Positions 1-8,469 of a stretch of DNA of 64,000 bases are shown piece by piece (positions within the stretch are counted from its first letter, which is position 1; the number at the start of each line of letters is the position of its first letter). The stretch is from Nocardioides astragali (GTDB taxonomy: Bacteria > Actinomycetota > Actinomycetes > Propionibacteriales > Nocardioidaceae). A program made the position numbers and the translations under genes. The DNA lies in the NCBI RefSeq assembly GCF_024436375.1, contig NZ_JAFMZM010000007.1:6731-70730 (forward strand), written 5' to 3'. Below the pieces are notes generated by a model, which was not told where the DNA came from, ran no database searches, and worked only from the letters and a program-made list of their open reading frames with translations.

Positions 1-461
1 GCAGTGGCGAGACCGCCACCTTGCCGGCCCTCGATGCGGGCGAGGTGTTCTCCGTCCAGTCCGACGCCGGCTTCAGCTATACCCTCACCCCGGCTCCTGA
101 GCCGGAGCCGAGTGGGCCGAGGTCCTCGGCGTTGATCACGTGGAGCTGTACGGGCAGTCCGTGTCCGTGGGGCGCTCAGACGAGCAATCATGCGGTGGTG
201 TGGTCGGCGGGGGTGAACCCGACCAGCAGTCGGCACGGTTACACGGCGTCGGCGCCGGTGTATGCCCCTGGGGCGACCACGTCGGGCTATCGGGTGGCGA
301 TCCATTCCGGGTCGGCCAGCATCTATGCCGGTACCCCGACCGGGTCGCACCGGTTGATCAAGGCGGTGGGCAGTGGCGAGACCGCCACCTTGCCGGCCCT
401 CGATGCGGGCGAGGTGTTCTCCGTCCAGTCCGACGCCGGCTTCAGCTATACCCTCACCCCG
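1..461 (+). repeat. Perfect direct repeat, 92+ bp, period 369 bp
   Basis: Bases 1-92 recur without a mismatch at 370-461; the left copy is cut by the window edge so the true length is larger. The 369-base period is exactly 123 codons and keeps frame. Complete identity, including third codon positions, points to recent duplication or gene conversion inside the repeat protein gene. Confidence 0.95.
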
Positions 462-923
462 CCCGCTCCGTTGCCTCCATCGGGTCCGCCCTGCCAGGAC
501 CCGACGGCCTGCAACCCGGTGTCGTGGACACCGGCGCGCTGGGTCTGCAACCTTCCCGGGTGCTCGACCCCTGACTGGGTCGGCGGCGTGCTCGCTTGGC
601 CATCCTGGGCCGCCTACGACTCGAATGGCAGGAGTGGGGACGGCTCTCGCACGGTGTACGGCAACGACGGGACGAGGTTGCACCCGTACATGGGTCCCTG
701 GGCCGATGGCTGTCAGGTCACGGCGGTGGCCGGCGAGATCATGGTGATCGAGTGGGAGCGGGGCACGGAGGTGTGGCGCGAGACGGTGGTCGGACCGGGA
801 GACACCTACACGATCGACCTCGTCGGGCCCGAGAACGGCGCGATGCTCGAGACGCCCAACAACACCGAGCCGTTCACCGCGTCCTTGGCAAACTGCACGC
901 CGGAGCCGATCAACCCAGGATGA
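1..923 (+). CDS. Repeat-containing secreted/surface protein, 3' part
   Basis: The reading frame is open from the first bases, so the start lies outside the window; about 306 C-terminal residues are visible. They hold the end of one repeat unit, one complete unit of 123 residues (Cys pair in SCTGSPCPWG, later RVAIHSGSASIYAG), and a diverged C-terminal module with its own Cys pair (WVCNLPGC). Linkers are Pro/Glu rich, as in exported actinobacterial proteins. I recall similar modules at the ends of large extracellular proteins of Nocardioides relatives but know no assigned function. The last visible end of the preceding unit is identical in DNA to the end of the complete one. It ends 70 bases before the next gene on the same strand. 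Confidence 0.75.
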   Translation, partial: SGETATLPALDAGEVFSVQSDAGFSYTLTPAPEPEPSGPRSSALITWSCTGSPCPWGAQTSNHAVVWSAGVNPTSSRHGYTASAPVYAPGATTSGYRVAIHSGSASIYAGTPTGSHRLIKAVGSGETATLPALDAGEVFSVQSDAGFSYTLTPPAPLPPSGPPCQDPTACNPVSWTPARWVCNLPGCSTPDWVGGVLAWPSWAAYDSNGRSGDGSRTVYGNDGTRLHPYMGPWADGCQVTAVAGEIMVIEWERGTEVWRETVVGPGDTYTIDLVGPENGAMLETPNNTEPFTASLANCTPEPINPG

Positions 924-993
924 CCTCGCCACGCGGGCGGGTCAGCAGACGGAGGGCCGGAATATCCCCGCCAGGGCAGACGCTGGGCCGACC

Positions 994-2028
994 GTGACCG
1001 CTCTCTCCGTCCTCGACCTCGTGCCCGTCCGCAGCGACCAGACGACCGGCGACGCCCTCGCGGCGTCGCGTCGGCTGGCCCAGGTCGCCGACGAGCTGGG
1101 CTACCGCCGCTACTGGGTCGCCGAGCACCACAACATGCCGGCCGTCGCGGCGACCAACCCGCCGGTCCTCATCGCGATGCTCGCCTCGGCGACCTCGCGG
1201 ATCAAGGTCGGGTCCGGTGGTGTCATGCTGCCCAACCACGCGCCGCTGGTCGTGGCCGAGCAGTTCGCGCTCCTCGAGGCGGCCTTTCCCGGACGCATCG
1301 ACCTCGGCATCGGGCGCGCGCCGGGCACCGACCCGTTGACCAGGTACGTCCTCCGTGGCGGCAGCGCCGAGTCGGCCGACGACGCCGTCACCCGCTTCCC
1401 GGAGTACGTCGACGACATCCGCACGCTGATGACGACCGAGGGTGTCGAGGTGCAGGTCGGCCCGCGCCGCCAGCCCCTGCGCGCGACGCCGGCGGCCCGG
1501 ACGATCGCCGACATGTGGCTGCTCGGGTCCTCGGACTACTCCGCCCGGCTGGCCGCCGAGAAGGGCCTGCCCTACGTCTTTGCCCACCACTTCTCCGGGG
1601 ACGGGACGGGGGCCGCCCTCGACCTGTACCGGTCGTCCTACCAGCCCTCGCCGGACTACCCGGAGCCGCGCACCTTCCTCACCGTCAACGCCGTCGTGGC
1701 AGAGACCGAGGAGGAAGCCGTACGGCTGGCACTGCCCAACGTGCAGCAGATGATCGCGCTGCGCACCGGCGCCCCGCTGCACCCGCAGCGGCTCGTCGAG
1801 CAGGCGGAGGCGGTCGAGATGACGCCCGAGCAGCGCTCCCTGGGCCAGGCGATGTCGCGCCGCTGGATCGTCGGCTCCGCGGATCAGGCCCGGACGCGCC
1901 TCGACGAGCTCGCGACGACGTACGGCGTGGACGAGGTGATGGTGCACCCGGTCGCAGGAGCCACGCAGGGCACCGACGCCACCACGTCCCCCAACCGGGA
2001 GACGACCCTGCGCCTGCTCGCAGGCTGA
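994..2028 (+). CDS. Luciferase-like flavin-dependent monooxygenase
   Basis: 344 residues from a GTG start. The N-terminal segment LSVLDLVPVRS, the LAQVADELGYRRYWVAEHHN stretch and the GSGGVMLPNHAPLVVAEQF region are typical of the LLM-class (bacterial luciferase-fold) oxidoreductases of the MsnO8 type, which use reduced FMN or F420. Length fits single-domain members. The substrate cannot be read from sequence. No clear Shine-Dalgarno lies before the GTG. It converges on the next gene with a 9-base gap, and a short hairpin overlaps both stop codons. Confidence 0.85.
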   Translation: MTALSVLDLVPVRSDQTTGDALAASRRLAQVADELGYRRYWVAEHHNMPAVAATNPPVLIAMLASATSRIKVGSGGVMLPNHAPLVVAEQFALLEAAFPGRIDLGIGRAPGTDPLTRYVLRGGSAESADDAVTRFPEYVDDIRTLMTTEGVEVQVGPRRQPLRATPAARTIADMWLLGSSDYSARLAAEKGLPYVFAHHFSGDGTGAALDLYRSSYQPSPDYPEPRTFLTVNAVVAETEEEAVRLALPNVQQMIALRTGAPLHPQRLVEQAEAVEMTPEQRSLGQAMSRRWIVGSADQARTRLDELATTYGVDEVMVHPVAGATQGTDATTSPNRETTLRLLAG

Positions 2029-2041
2029 CCCGGTCGGTCAG
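2025..2041. terminator. Short hairpin across two convergent stop codons
   Basis: A 6-base perfect stem (CTGACC/GGTCAG) with a 5-base loop contains both stop codons of the convergent genes ending at 2028 (+) and 2038 (-). No T-run follows. It could serve as a minimal two-way terminator, but a chance palindrome is possible. Confidence 0.35.
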
Positions 2042-2433
2042 TGGCGCTCCTCCAGACCGACGGCCTCGCGGAGCCGCTTCACCGCCTCGTGCAGCTCGGG
2101 GTCGTCAGCGGCGCGTGACTCCATCAGCGCGGCGAGCGCCTCGGCCAGCACGTTGAGCTTCTCCTGCATGGACTCGGTGTTGCGCCGGCCGGCGTTCTCG
2201 AGCAGCACGAGCAGGAGCAGCGAGAGCACCGCGGTGAAGGTGTGAAGGGCGAGCTCCCACTTCGTGGTGCTCTTCCAGAGCGGGTAGCTGACCGCCCACA
2301 CGACGACGACGGCCACGCACACGGCGAAGAACGGCGCGCGGCTGATGAGCTTGGTCGACACCTCGACGAACTGCTCGAACGGGTTCAGCCCGGTGCTCTT
2401 CTCGCGGCTCTCGGCCGCATCGGTGCGTTCCAT
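2038..2433 (-). CDS. Low-affinity iron permease family protein
   Basis: 131 residues with two predicted membrane segments (APFFAVCVAVVVVWAVSYPL and FTAVLSLLLLVLLENAG) joined by a WKSTTKWELALHT loop, then a charged C-terminal helix (LNVLAEALAALMES). This matches the PF04120 low-affinity iron permease family, which is widespread in bacteria although an iron transport role is poorly tested there. The ATG is preceded at 6 bases by a TAGCCT box (2440-2445) and lacks a ribosome binding site, so a leaderless transcript is likely. Confidence 0.8.
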   Translation of the reverse strand: MERTDAAESREKSTGLNPFEQFVEVSTKLISRAPFFAVCVAVVVVWAVSYPLWKSTTKWELALHTFTAVLSLLLLVLLENAGRRNTESMQEKLNVLAEALAALMESRAADDPELHEAVKRLREAVGLEERH

Positions 2434-2439
2434 GGATGG

Positions 2440-2445
2440 AGGCTA
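2440..2445 (-). promoter_or_regulatory. Leaderless-type -10 box (TAGCCT)
   Basis: TAGCCT fits the actinobacterial -10 consensus TANNNT and lies 6 bases before the ATG of the iron-permease-family gene. The transcript would begin at or next to the start codon. Confidence 0.5.
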
Positions 2446-2470
2446 GTCGCGCGGAGGGTCTCGAGTCGGC

Positions 2471-3121
2471 CTAGTCGCCGCGACCCAGGCCGGCGTCGCG
2501 GGCCCGGATGATGACGTCGGCCCGGTCGGTGGCCTGCAGCTTGGCCAGGATGCTGGTGATGTTGTTGCGGATCGTCTTGGGCGACAGGAACAGCTGTTGT
2601 GCGATCTGGCCGTTGTTCCGCCCGGCCGCGATGAGGTCGAGGATCTCCGTCTCGCGCTCGGTCAGCTCGGGGAAGGGGCGCTCGGGACGCGCGGCCGGTG
2701 CGAGCACCTCGGCGATGCGCGCGGCGAGCGAGGCGCCAAAGACGACCCCGCCGCCGTGCACCGTCGAGACGGCCCGGACGATCTCGTCCTGCTCGGCCCC
2801 CTTGCGCAGGTAGCCGCGTGCGCCGGCACGCAGGGCGGAGAGCACTGTCCCGTCGTCCTCGCCCATGGTCAGCACCAGGACCCCGACCTGGGGTCGCGCC
2901 GCGACGATCGCCCGGGTCGCGTCGATGCCGTTCATCACGGGCATCTGGACGTCCATGATGACCACGTCGGGACGGTGCTCCTGGGCCTGCGTCACCGCCT
3001 CGGCGCCGTCCGAGGCGCGTGCCACGACCTCGAAGCCCGGCAACGGGTCGAGAAGGGAGGCGAGCCCGTCGCGGAATACCGGGTGGTCGTCGGCGATCAG
3101 CAGCCGGATCGCGTCGCTCAT
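2471..3121 (-). CDS. NarL/LuxR-family response regulator
   Basis: 216 residues. Receiver domain residues 4-120 with acidic pocket D11-D12 and phosphoacceptor D57 (VVIMDVQMP), then a LuxR-type HTH (TERETEILDLIAAGRNNGQI, then SPKTIRNNITSIL). It would activate or repress target promoters once phosphorylated by the kinase encoded just upstream. Its ATG overlaps the kinase stop in an ATGA of four bases, so the two are translationally coupled. I chose this internal ATG because longer upstream extensions run over the kinase 3' end and are not receiver-like. Confidence 0.93.
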   Translation of the reverse strand: MSDAIRLLIADDHPVFRDGLASLLDPLPGFEVVARASDGAEAVTQAQEHRPDVVIMDVQMPVMNGIDATRAIVAARPQVGVLVLTMGEDDGTVLSALRAGARGYLRKGAEQDEIVRAVSTVHGGGVVFGASLAARIAEVLAPAARPERPFPELTERETEILDLIAAGRNNGQIAQQLFLSPKTIRNNITSILAKLQATDRADVIIRARDAGLGRGD

Positions 3122-5172
3122 CGGGAGCTCCTCTCGCTCGTCCCGACAGTGTCGGGGACGGCGGTGCCGTAGGGCAGCACGGCACGCACCGTCGTACCAC
3201 CTCCGTCGGGGCAGGTGACCTCGCACCGGCCGCCGAGCTCCTCGGCCCGCTCGCGCAGCGACAGCAGCCCCACGCCGGCCGTGACGTCGGGTCCGATGCC
3301 GCGGCCGTTGTCGGCCACGCTGACGGTCAGGGCGGTCGCGCCGGCCTCGAGGTGTACGTCGACCGCGCCCGCGGCGGCGTGCTTGACCACGTTGGTGAGG
3401 GCCTCCGAGACGATGCGGTAGGCGGCCACCTCCACGGCGGCGGGAAGCCCGACGAGCCCCTCCGCCCGAACGGCGACGTCCACCTCGGAGCGCACGCGGT
3501 CGGCCTGCTGCCGCAGGGCTGCCTCGAGGCCGAGGTCGTCCAGGGCCGGGGGACGGAGGTCGTGCACGAGACGGCGTACGTCGTCGAGGGCGCCGCTCAC
3601 CTCGGTGCGGGCCAGGGCGACGAGCTCGCGGGCCCGTCCGGGGTCGGCGTCGATGGCGTTGCCGGCGGCCTGCAGGCGCAGTGCGACGCCGCCCAGGACG
3701 GGCCCCAGGCCGTCGTGCAGGTCGCGCCGGATCCGGCGGCGGTCGTCCTCACGGCCCAGCACCAGCCGCTCCCGGCTCTCCTGGAGCTCGGTCGCCAGCA
3801 GCCGTGCCCGGATGGCGACGGCGGCCTGACGCACCAGGTCGACGAGCAGGCCCTGGTCGCGGTGCGACAGCATCGAGCGGAAGCCTTGGACCGGCAGCAC
3901 GAGACGGCCCACCTGCTGGCCCTGGTAGGCGATGTCGATCGCCTGCACCTCGGCGGGCGCGGGACCGTGTGATGCCGAGAGCATGCCGCCGTCGGGGGCC
4001 AGCACGTCCACCCGGACGTGGCGGACCTTGAAGGTCTCGGCGACGGCGCCGGCGAGTGCGGGAAGCTGCTCGTCCACAGTGCCGCTGGTCTCGAGCCGCG
4101 CGGCGAGGGCGGAGACCGCGCCGTAGCGGTCGCCGCGCCGACCCAGCAGGAGACGCCGTACGCCGCTGCCGAGCCAGGACCGCAGCGGCCCGTAGACCAC
4201 CACGGCCAGGACCAGGACCAGGACCGTGACGTCGCGCTCGTCGAGCCGGTCTCCCATCAGCTCGGAGCCCGCCGCGAGGACAGCGACGTCGACCAGTACC
4301 ACGACAGCCGCGACGACGGCGGTGGTCAGGGTCCACGCCACCAGCGCGTCGACGTCGCCGAGCTCGGGGCGCAGGAGCCCGATGGTCACCGACACGGCCA
4401 GCGCCGCCACGGCGAGGTCGAGCAGGACGGTCGTGACGGTGCCGCCGACCGACAGGGTCGCGCCCGCCAGCACCATCAGCACGCACATGATCCCGGCCCA
4501 CAACAGCCACCGGAGCTGGGTGCGTTCGCGCGGTCCGGCTCCACGGTGGCGTACCCAGACCAGGGCGACCGCCGCCACGATCGATCCAAGGGTGACGACC
4601 TGGGCGAGGCGCAGGAGGAGCTCGGCCGTGGCGTCGCTGAAGGGCAGCCGGACGATCTCGGTGGAGCCGACGGGCTCGCCACGGGTGAAGACGACCGAGT
4701 CCGGGGCCAGCAGCAGCATGGTCGGGAGGGCGAGCGAGGCGACGAGGACCGCGACGCCGGCGGGACGCCAGCGGCCGGTCAGCAGCCGGCCCGTGGGGTA
4801 GAGCAGCAGCAGGGCCACCAGCCCCGACAGCAGGAAGGCGCCGACCCGCCCAACGAACCAGTAGGCGAAGTCGGAGCCGGGCAGGTCACGAGCCAGGCTG
4901 TAGGCCGGCCAGCCGTAGAGAGCCCCGTCGACCGTCCACGCCACGGCGACCAGCGCCAGCAGCCAGCCGACGGTGTCGCGGGGGCGGGCATGGAGCACGA
5001 CGACCGCCGCGATCGCGAGCAGCACGCCCGGCAGGGCCGTGGCGGTGGCGGGCTCGGTGAGGGCCAGCGCCCGCTCGGCACTGGTGGTCGCCAGGTCGAG
5101 CCACACGGAGGCACCGACCGCGGCGATCGCGGTCGTGGTGACGACGACGGGTCCCAGGGTCAGGCGGCTCAC
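3118..5172 (-). CDS. Membrane sensor histidine kinase (NarL-partner type)
   Basis: 684 residues, GTG start. The first 290 or so residues carry about eight to ten hydrophobic membrane segments. A cytoplasmic GAF-like region follows, then a HisKA_3 dimerisation box (RRIRRDLHDGLGPVLGG, phosphorylated His) and an HATPase domain (NVVKHA, DNGRGIG, GVGLLSLRERAEELGG). The large integral membrane sensor suggests a membrane or lipophilic cue. It lies first in a two-gene operon with its response regulator and is divergent from the membrane gene at 5354, with repeated GGGACC words between them. Confidence 0.93.
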   Translation of the reverse strand: MSRLTLGPVVVTTTAIAAVGASVWLDLATTSAERALALTEPATATALPGVLLAIAAVVVLHARPRDTVGWLLALVAVAWTVDGALYGWPAYSLARDLPGSDFAYWFVGRVGAFLLSGLVALLLLYPTGRLLTGRWRPAGVAVLVASLALPTMLLLAPDSVVFTRGEPVGSTEIVRLPFSDATAELLLRLAQVVTLGSIVAAVALVWVRHRGAGPRERTQLRWLLWAGIMCVLMVLAGATLSVGGTVTTVLLDLAVAALAVSVTIGLLRPELGDVDALVAWTLTTAVVAAVVVLVDVAVLAAGSELMGDRLDERDVTVLVLVLAVVVYGPLRSWLGSGVRRLLLGRRGDRYGAVSALAARLETSGTVDEQLPALAGAVAETFKVRHVRVDVLAPDGGMLSASHGPAPAEVQAIDIAYQGQQVGRLVLPVQGFRSMLSHRDQGLLVDLVRQAAVAIRARLLATELQESRERLVLGREDDRRRIRRDLHDGLGPVLGGVALRLQAAGNAIDADPGRARELVALARTEVSGALDDVRRLVHDLRPPALDDLGLEAALRQQADRVRSEVDVAVRAEGLVGLPAAVEVAAYRIVSEALTNVVKHAAAGAVDVHLEAGATALTVSVADNGRGIGPDVTAGVGLLSLRERAEELGGRCEVTCPDGGGTTVRAVLPYGTAVPDTVGTSERSSR

Positions 5173-5195
5173 GCGAGCAGTATCACCGCGGGGGA

Positions 5196-5290
5196 GTCCC
5201 GGCGTCCCGGGACCCAGGTCCCTGCTCGCGGGGACCGCGCGACGGGACCAGGAGCGGGACCGCTCTCCCTGACGTGCGGGTCACCGGGAC
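5196..5290. promoter_or_regulatory. GGGACC hexamer array (candidate operator)
   Basis: The divergent region between the kinase and the 5354 membrane gene holds a perfect palindrome GGGACC-CA-GGTCCC (5209-5222). Further GGGACC copies lie at 5231, 5244 and 5256, spaced 12-14 bases, with partial GTCCC/GGGAC copies at 5196, 5204 and 5286. This layout fits a multi-site operator, plausibly for the neighbouring NarL-type regulator. The link to that regulator is inferred from position only. Confidence 0.45.
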
Positions 5291-5353
5291 GGCGAACGTT
5301 GGGCCACGCCGCACCCCGCGGAGCTCACCACGATCCGAACAGGAGTCACGACC

Positions 5354-5974
5354 GTGACCATCTCGCACTCTCCCGCTCCCGCTCGTTCCGACGTCGCCGC
5401 CGACGCTCTGGGCACCTCCACCACCACTCGGCCCTTCCTCCTGCACGGCCGCGTGCTCACCGTGGGTGCCCTGACGTGGGCCGGAGCCATGGCCTTCACC
5501 GGGCTCGACCCGCGGACCGATGGGGCCGCGGTGGCGTTCGCCGCCGGGTCCGGGCTCTTCCAGGTCGGCGTCCTCTTCCTCCTGCGGACCCTGTGGCGCA
5601 CCCGGGCGATCGGTGAGGGCCGCTTCGCTCGCGTCGTCCTGCGGGTCGAGGCCGTGGCCGTCGCGCTCGCGATGTGCTCCACGCTCGCCGACGGACTGGG
5701 CCTGACGAACATGGGCCAGGTCGGATGGATGCTGCTGGACGCCTTCTGGCCGCTGTCGATGCTCGGCATGTTCCTCATCGGCATCCGGATCGCCGTCGCG
5801 GGCCGCTGGCGGGGCGTCACCCGCTGGTGGCCGCTGGTCGCCGAGAGCTGGGCGGTCGTCACGATCCCCGCGCTCGGCATCTTCGGCGAGACGGTCGGCC
5901 ACGTCGTGGCGTGCGCCCACCTCGTCGTCGGCTACGCCGTGCTCGGCTTCCTGGTCTCCCGGAAGCAGGACTGA
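5354..5974 (+). CDS. Multi-spanning membrane protein of unknown function
   Basis: 206 residues, GTG start with AGGAG eight bases upstream. After about 25 polar residues there are roughly six hydrophobic segments (for example VLTVGALTWAGAMAF, VAFAAGSGLFQVGVLFLL, LGIFGETVGHVVACAHLVVG). I do not recognise a family. It is divergent from the two-component operon and shares its repeat-rich control region, so it is a natural candidate target of that system. Convergent to the ABC permease gene downstream, with a strong hairpin between. Confidence 0.75.
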   Translation: MTISHSPAPARSDVAADALGTSTTTRPFLLHGRVLTVGALTWAGAMAFTGLDPRTDGAAVAFAAGSGLFQVGVLFLLRTLWRTRAIGEGRFARVVLRVEAVAVALAMCSTLADGLGLTNMGQVGWMLLDAFWPLSMLGMFLIGIRIAVAGRWRGVTRWWPLVAESWAVVTIPALGIFGETVGHVVACAHLVVGYAVLGFLVSRKQD

Positions 5975-5995
5975 CCTCCCCTCGAGCGGACCCGA

Positions 5996-6033
5996 GGCCG
6001 CTCAACGCCCGGCCTGCCGAGCGTTGAGCGGCC
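5996..6033. terminator. Two-way terminator hairpin
   Basis: A perfect 13-base stem (GGCCGCTCAACGC / GCGTTGAGCGGCC, 12-base loop) sits in the 80-base gap between convergent genes ending at 5974 (+) and 6055 (-). There is no U-tract, as is usual for actinobacterial terminators. Confidence 0.7.
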
Positions 6034-6054
6034 ATCCCGTACGTCCGGCCCGGC

Positions 6055-8469
6055 TCAGTCGAGCGCCAGCCCCGCCGCAGGGGTGACGCGGGCGGCCTTG
6101 CGGGCAGGCAGGACGCAGGCCGCGAGACCGGCCAGCGCCGCCACGAGGGCGACCCCCGCCACCTGCAGCGCGGGCACCGTGAGCCGGGCGTCCTCCACCA
6201 CGCTCGCGATGAGCACCTGCACGCCGACCCAGGCGAAGACGAGCCCGAGCGCGATGCCCAGCACAGTGGCCACCGTCGACAGCAGCAGCCCCTCGGCGGC
6301 CATGGCGCGGCGCAGCTGGGTGCGGGTGAGTCCCATCGCCCGGAGCAGGGCGTTCTCGCGTCCCCGCTCGAGGACCGAGAGGCCGAGCGTGTTGGCGATG
6401 CCGACGAGGGCGATCACGATCGCGATGCCGAGCAGCCCCACGACGGCGCCGGTCAGGATGTCGACCTGGAGGTCGACCCACGCCCGTTGGGAGTAGCCGC
6501 CGTCCAGGCCCGCCCCGGCGGCGCCGGACAGGGCGGCGAGGTCGCCGCGGAGGTCCTCCGCGTCCGCACCCTCGCTGGCACGGACCCACAGCGCGACCGG
6601 CTGCGGCGCGGGGTCCAGCGCCGCGAGCGTGGCCTGCGAGACCAGACCGGCGCGGCCCCAGCCGTCCGAGACCACGACCTGGAGGGAGCGCTCGCGCCCG
6701 GCCACGGTCACGGTGACCTCCTGGTCGTCGCGCACCTGCTTGCCCAGCCTGGCGGGCAGCTCGTCGACGACGGCGTACGGCAGGTGGAGCACGCTGTCGT
6801 CGGGGACGAGGTCGCGGCCGCCGCGTACGACACCCGGCTGGGCGCCCACGCCGGCGAGCGGGACCTCGACGCCGCCGATGGTGGCCGTGGTGCCGTCCAG
6901 CACGGCCACGTCGGCGACCAGCTCGAGGGCACCCGCCCGCTCGGCCAGGCCGGCGTCGAGCGGCCCGTCGACAGCGGTGATCGTCGCGTCGATCGGGTGG
7001 GAGACGTCCATCTCGCGGTCGAGCTCGGTGCGCGAGGACGCGAGTCCCGTCAGCACCGCCGTCGTCAGGGTGACACCCACGAGCAGCGAGGCTGCGGTCG
7101 TGGCCGTACGCCTCGGGTTGCGCACGGCGTTGCCGGTGGCGAGGCGGCGCACCGGACCGGCGCCGGGCAGCCCGCCCACCAGCCGGATCAGGGCCGGCAC
7201 GAGGACCGGCCCGAGCAGCAGCACGCCGACGAACGCGACCACTCCACCGACGAGCATCACCGGCACGGCGTGGGTGGCGACGGAGGCCGCCAGCAGCACG
7301 GTGCCGCCGACGAGGAAGAGCCCGGCGAGCACCATCCGCCACCGCCCGGCGGCGGAGCGTACGTCGACCCCCGTGTCGGGGCGCAGCGCCGCAAGGGGCG
7401 CGACCTTCGTGGCGGATCGGGTCGGGAGCCACGCGGCGAGGAGCGTGACGAGGATGCCGACGGCGAAGGCGCCGCCGACCCAGGCCGGAGGGAGCGTCGC
7501 CGGCCCCATGTCGGCGAACCAGTGGCGCACCAGCGCGACCAGGCCGTGGCCCATCGCCATACCGGCCGCGAGCCCGAGGGCGGAGGCCACCACGCCGAGC
7601 ACCAGTGCCTCGACGCGCACCGCCCGGCGCAGCTGGCGCCGGGTGACGCCGACGCACCGGAGCAGGGCGAACTCGCGCTGCCGCTGGGCGAAGAGGATGG
7701 CGAAGGTGTTGGCGATGACCATCACCCCGACGACGAGCGCGATGGCCACGAAGATCAGCGCCATGACGGCGAGGATGTCGACGCCGCGGGAGATCTCCGC
7801 CTGGCGGGCGGCGACCCACTCCTGGGCGGGTTCGACCGTCGCCCCGGGCGCGATGCCCAGCGCGAGCTCCTCGGTCCCGCCCCACGCCACCGAGTCGACC
7901 CACAGGGTTCCGCGGAACCGGTCGAGGACCTGCCACGGCACGTAGAGCGAGGCGCCCAGGGCGGGCGGACTGTCGACGAGCCCGACGACCTCGACGTCGG
8001 ACGCGGCCTTGCCGGTGCCGATCGTGAGGACGTCGCCGATCGCGACGTCGGTGCTCTTGGCGGCGTTGACGTCTGCCACCGCCTCGCCCGGCCCGCTCGG
8101 GAACCGTCCGTCCTCCAGCACCTGCCACTGCAGGGCGGGGTCGAGGGAGGCCTCGGCGATGTCGGCGGACGCCGCGAGCTGCACCCCCTCGCGGGCGACG
8201 CTCTCCATCGCGTAGCCCAGGGTCAGTGCGGGTACGCCTTCCTCTGCAGCCCCGTCCACCAGCCTGGCCGCGGCCCTCGGGTCGTCGACGGTCACGACGT
8301 GGTCCACGGCGGCGACGGGGGCACCGACGTCGGCCGTGAGGCCCTCACGCATCGCGCCCGTCAGCATGCCGGTCACGACGACGAAGGCGACGCCGATCAC
8401 GACGGCGAGGGCCGCGGCGACGTACCTCCGCGTGTGGTGGCGCAGCGACGCCAGCAGCACCGTACGCAT
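6055..8469 (-). CDS. ABC transporter permease, FtsX-like (two FtsX units)
   Basis: 804 residues. An N-terminal membrane anchor (AAALAVVIGVAFVVVTGML) and extracytoplasmic domain lead into an FtsX/MacB-type four-helix core (residues about 250-420), followed by a second copy of the same layout with a terminal core (VVGLLGIAIVIALVGIANTL). Such permeases export lipids, peptides or drugs or act mechanically with their ATPase. The ATG overlaps the ATPase stop by one base (TGATG), so the two form one unit. The upstream two-component system on the same strand is the likely regulator. Confidence 0.9.
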   Translation of the reverse strand: MRTVLLASLRHHTRRYVAAALAVVIGVAFVVVTGMLTGAMREGLTADVGAPVAAVDHVVTVDDPRAAARLVDGAAEEGVPALTLGYAMESVAREGVQLAASADIAEASLDPALQWQVLEDGRFPSGPGEAVADVNAAKSTDVAIGDVLTIGTGKAASDVEVVGLVDSPPALGASLYVPWQVLDRFRGTLWVDSVAWGGTEELALGIAPGATVEPAQEWVAARQAEISRGVDILAVMALIFVAIALVVGVMVIANTFAILFAQRQREFALLRCVGVTRRQLRRAVRVEALVLGVVASALGLAAGMAMGHGLVALVRHWFADMGPATLPPAWVGGAFAVGILVTLLAAWLPTRSATKVAPLAALRPDTGVDVRSAAGRWRMVLAGLFLVGGTVLLAASVATHAVPVMLVGGVVAFVGVLLLGPVLVPALIRLVGGLPGAGPVRRLATGNAVRNPRRTATTAASLLVGVTLTTAVLTGLASSRTELDREMDVSHPIDATITAVDGPLDAGLAERAGALELVADVAVLDGTTATIGGVEVPLAGVGAQPGVVRGGRDLVPDDSVLHLPYAVVDELPARLGKQVRDDQEVTVTVAGRERSLQVVVSDGWGRAGLVSQATLAALDPAPQPVALWVRASEGADAEDLRGDLAALSGAAGAGLDGGYSQRAWVDLQVDILTGAVVGLLGIAIVIALVGIANTLGLSVLERGRENALLRAMGLTRTQLRRAMAAEGLLLSTVATVLGIALGLVFAWVGVQVLIASVVEDARLTVPALQVAGVALVAALAGLAACVLPARKAARVTPAAGLALD

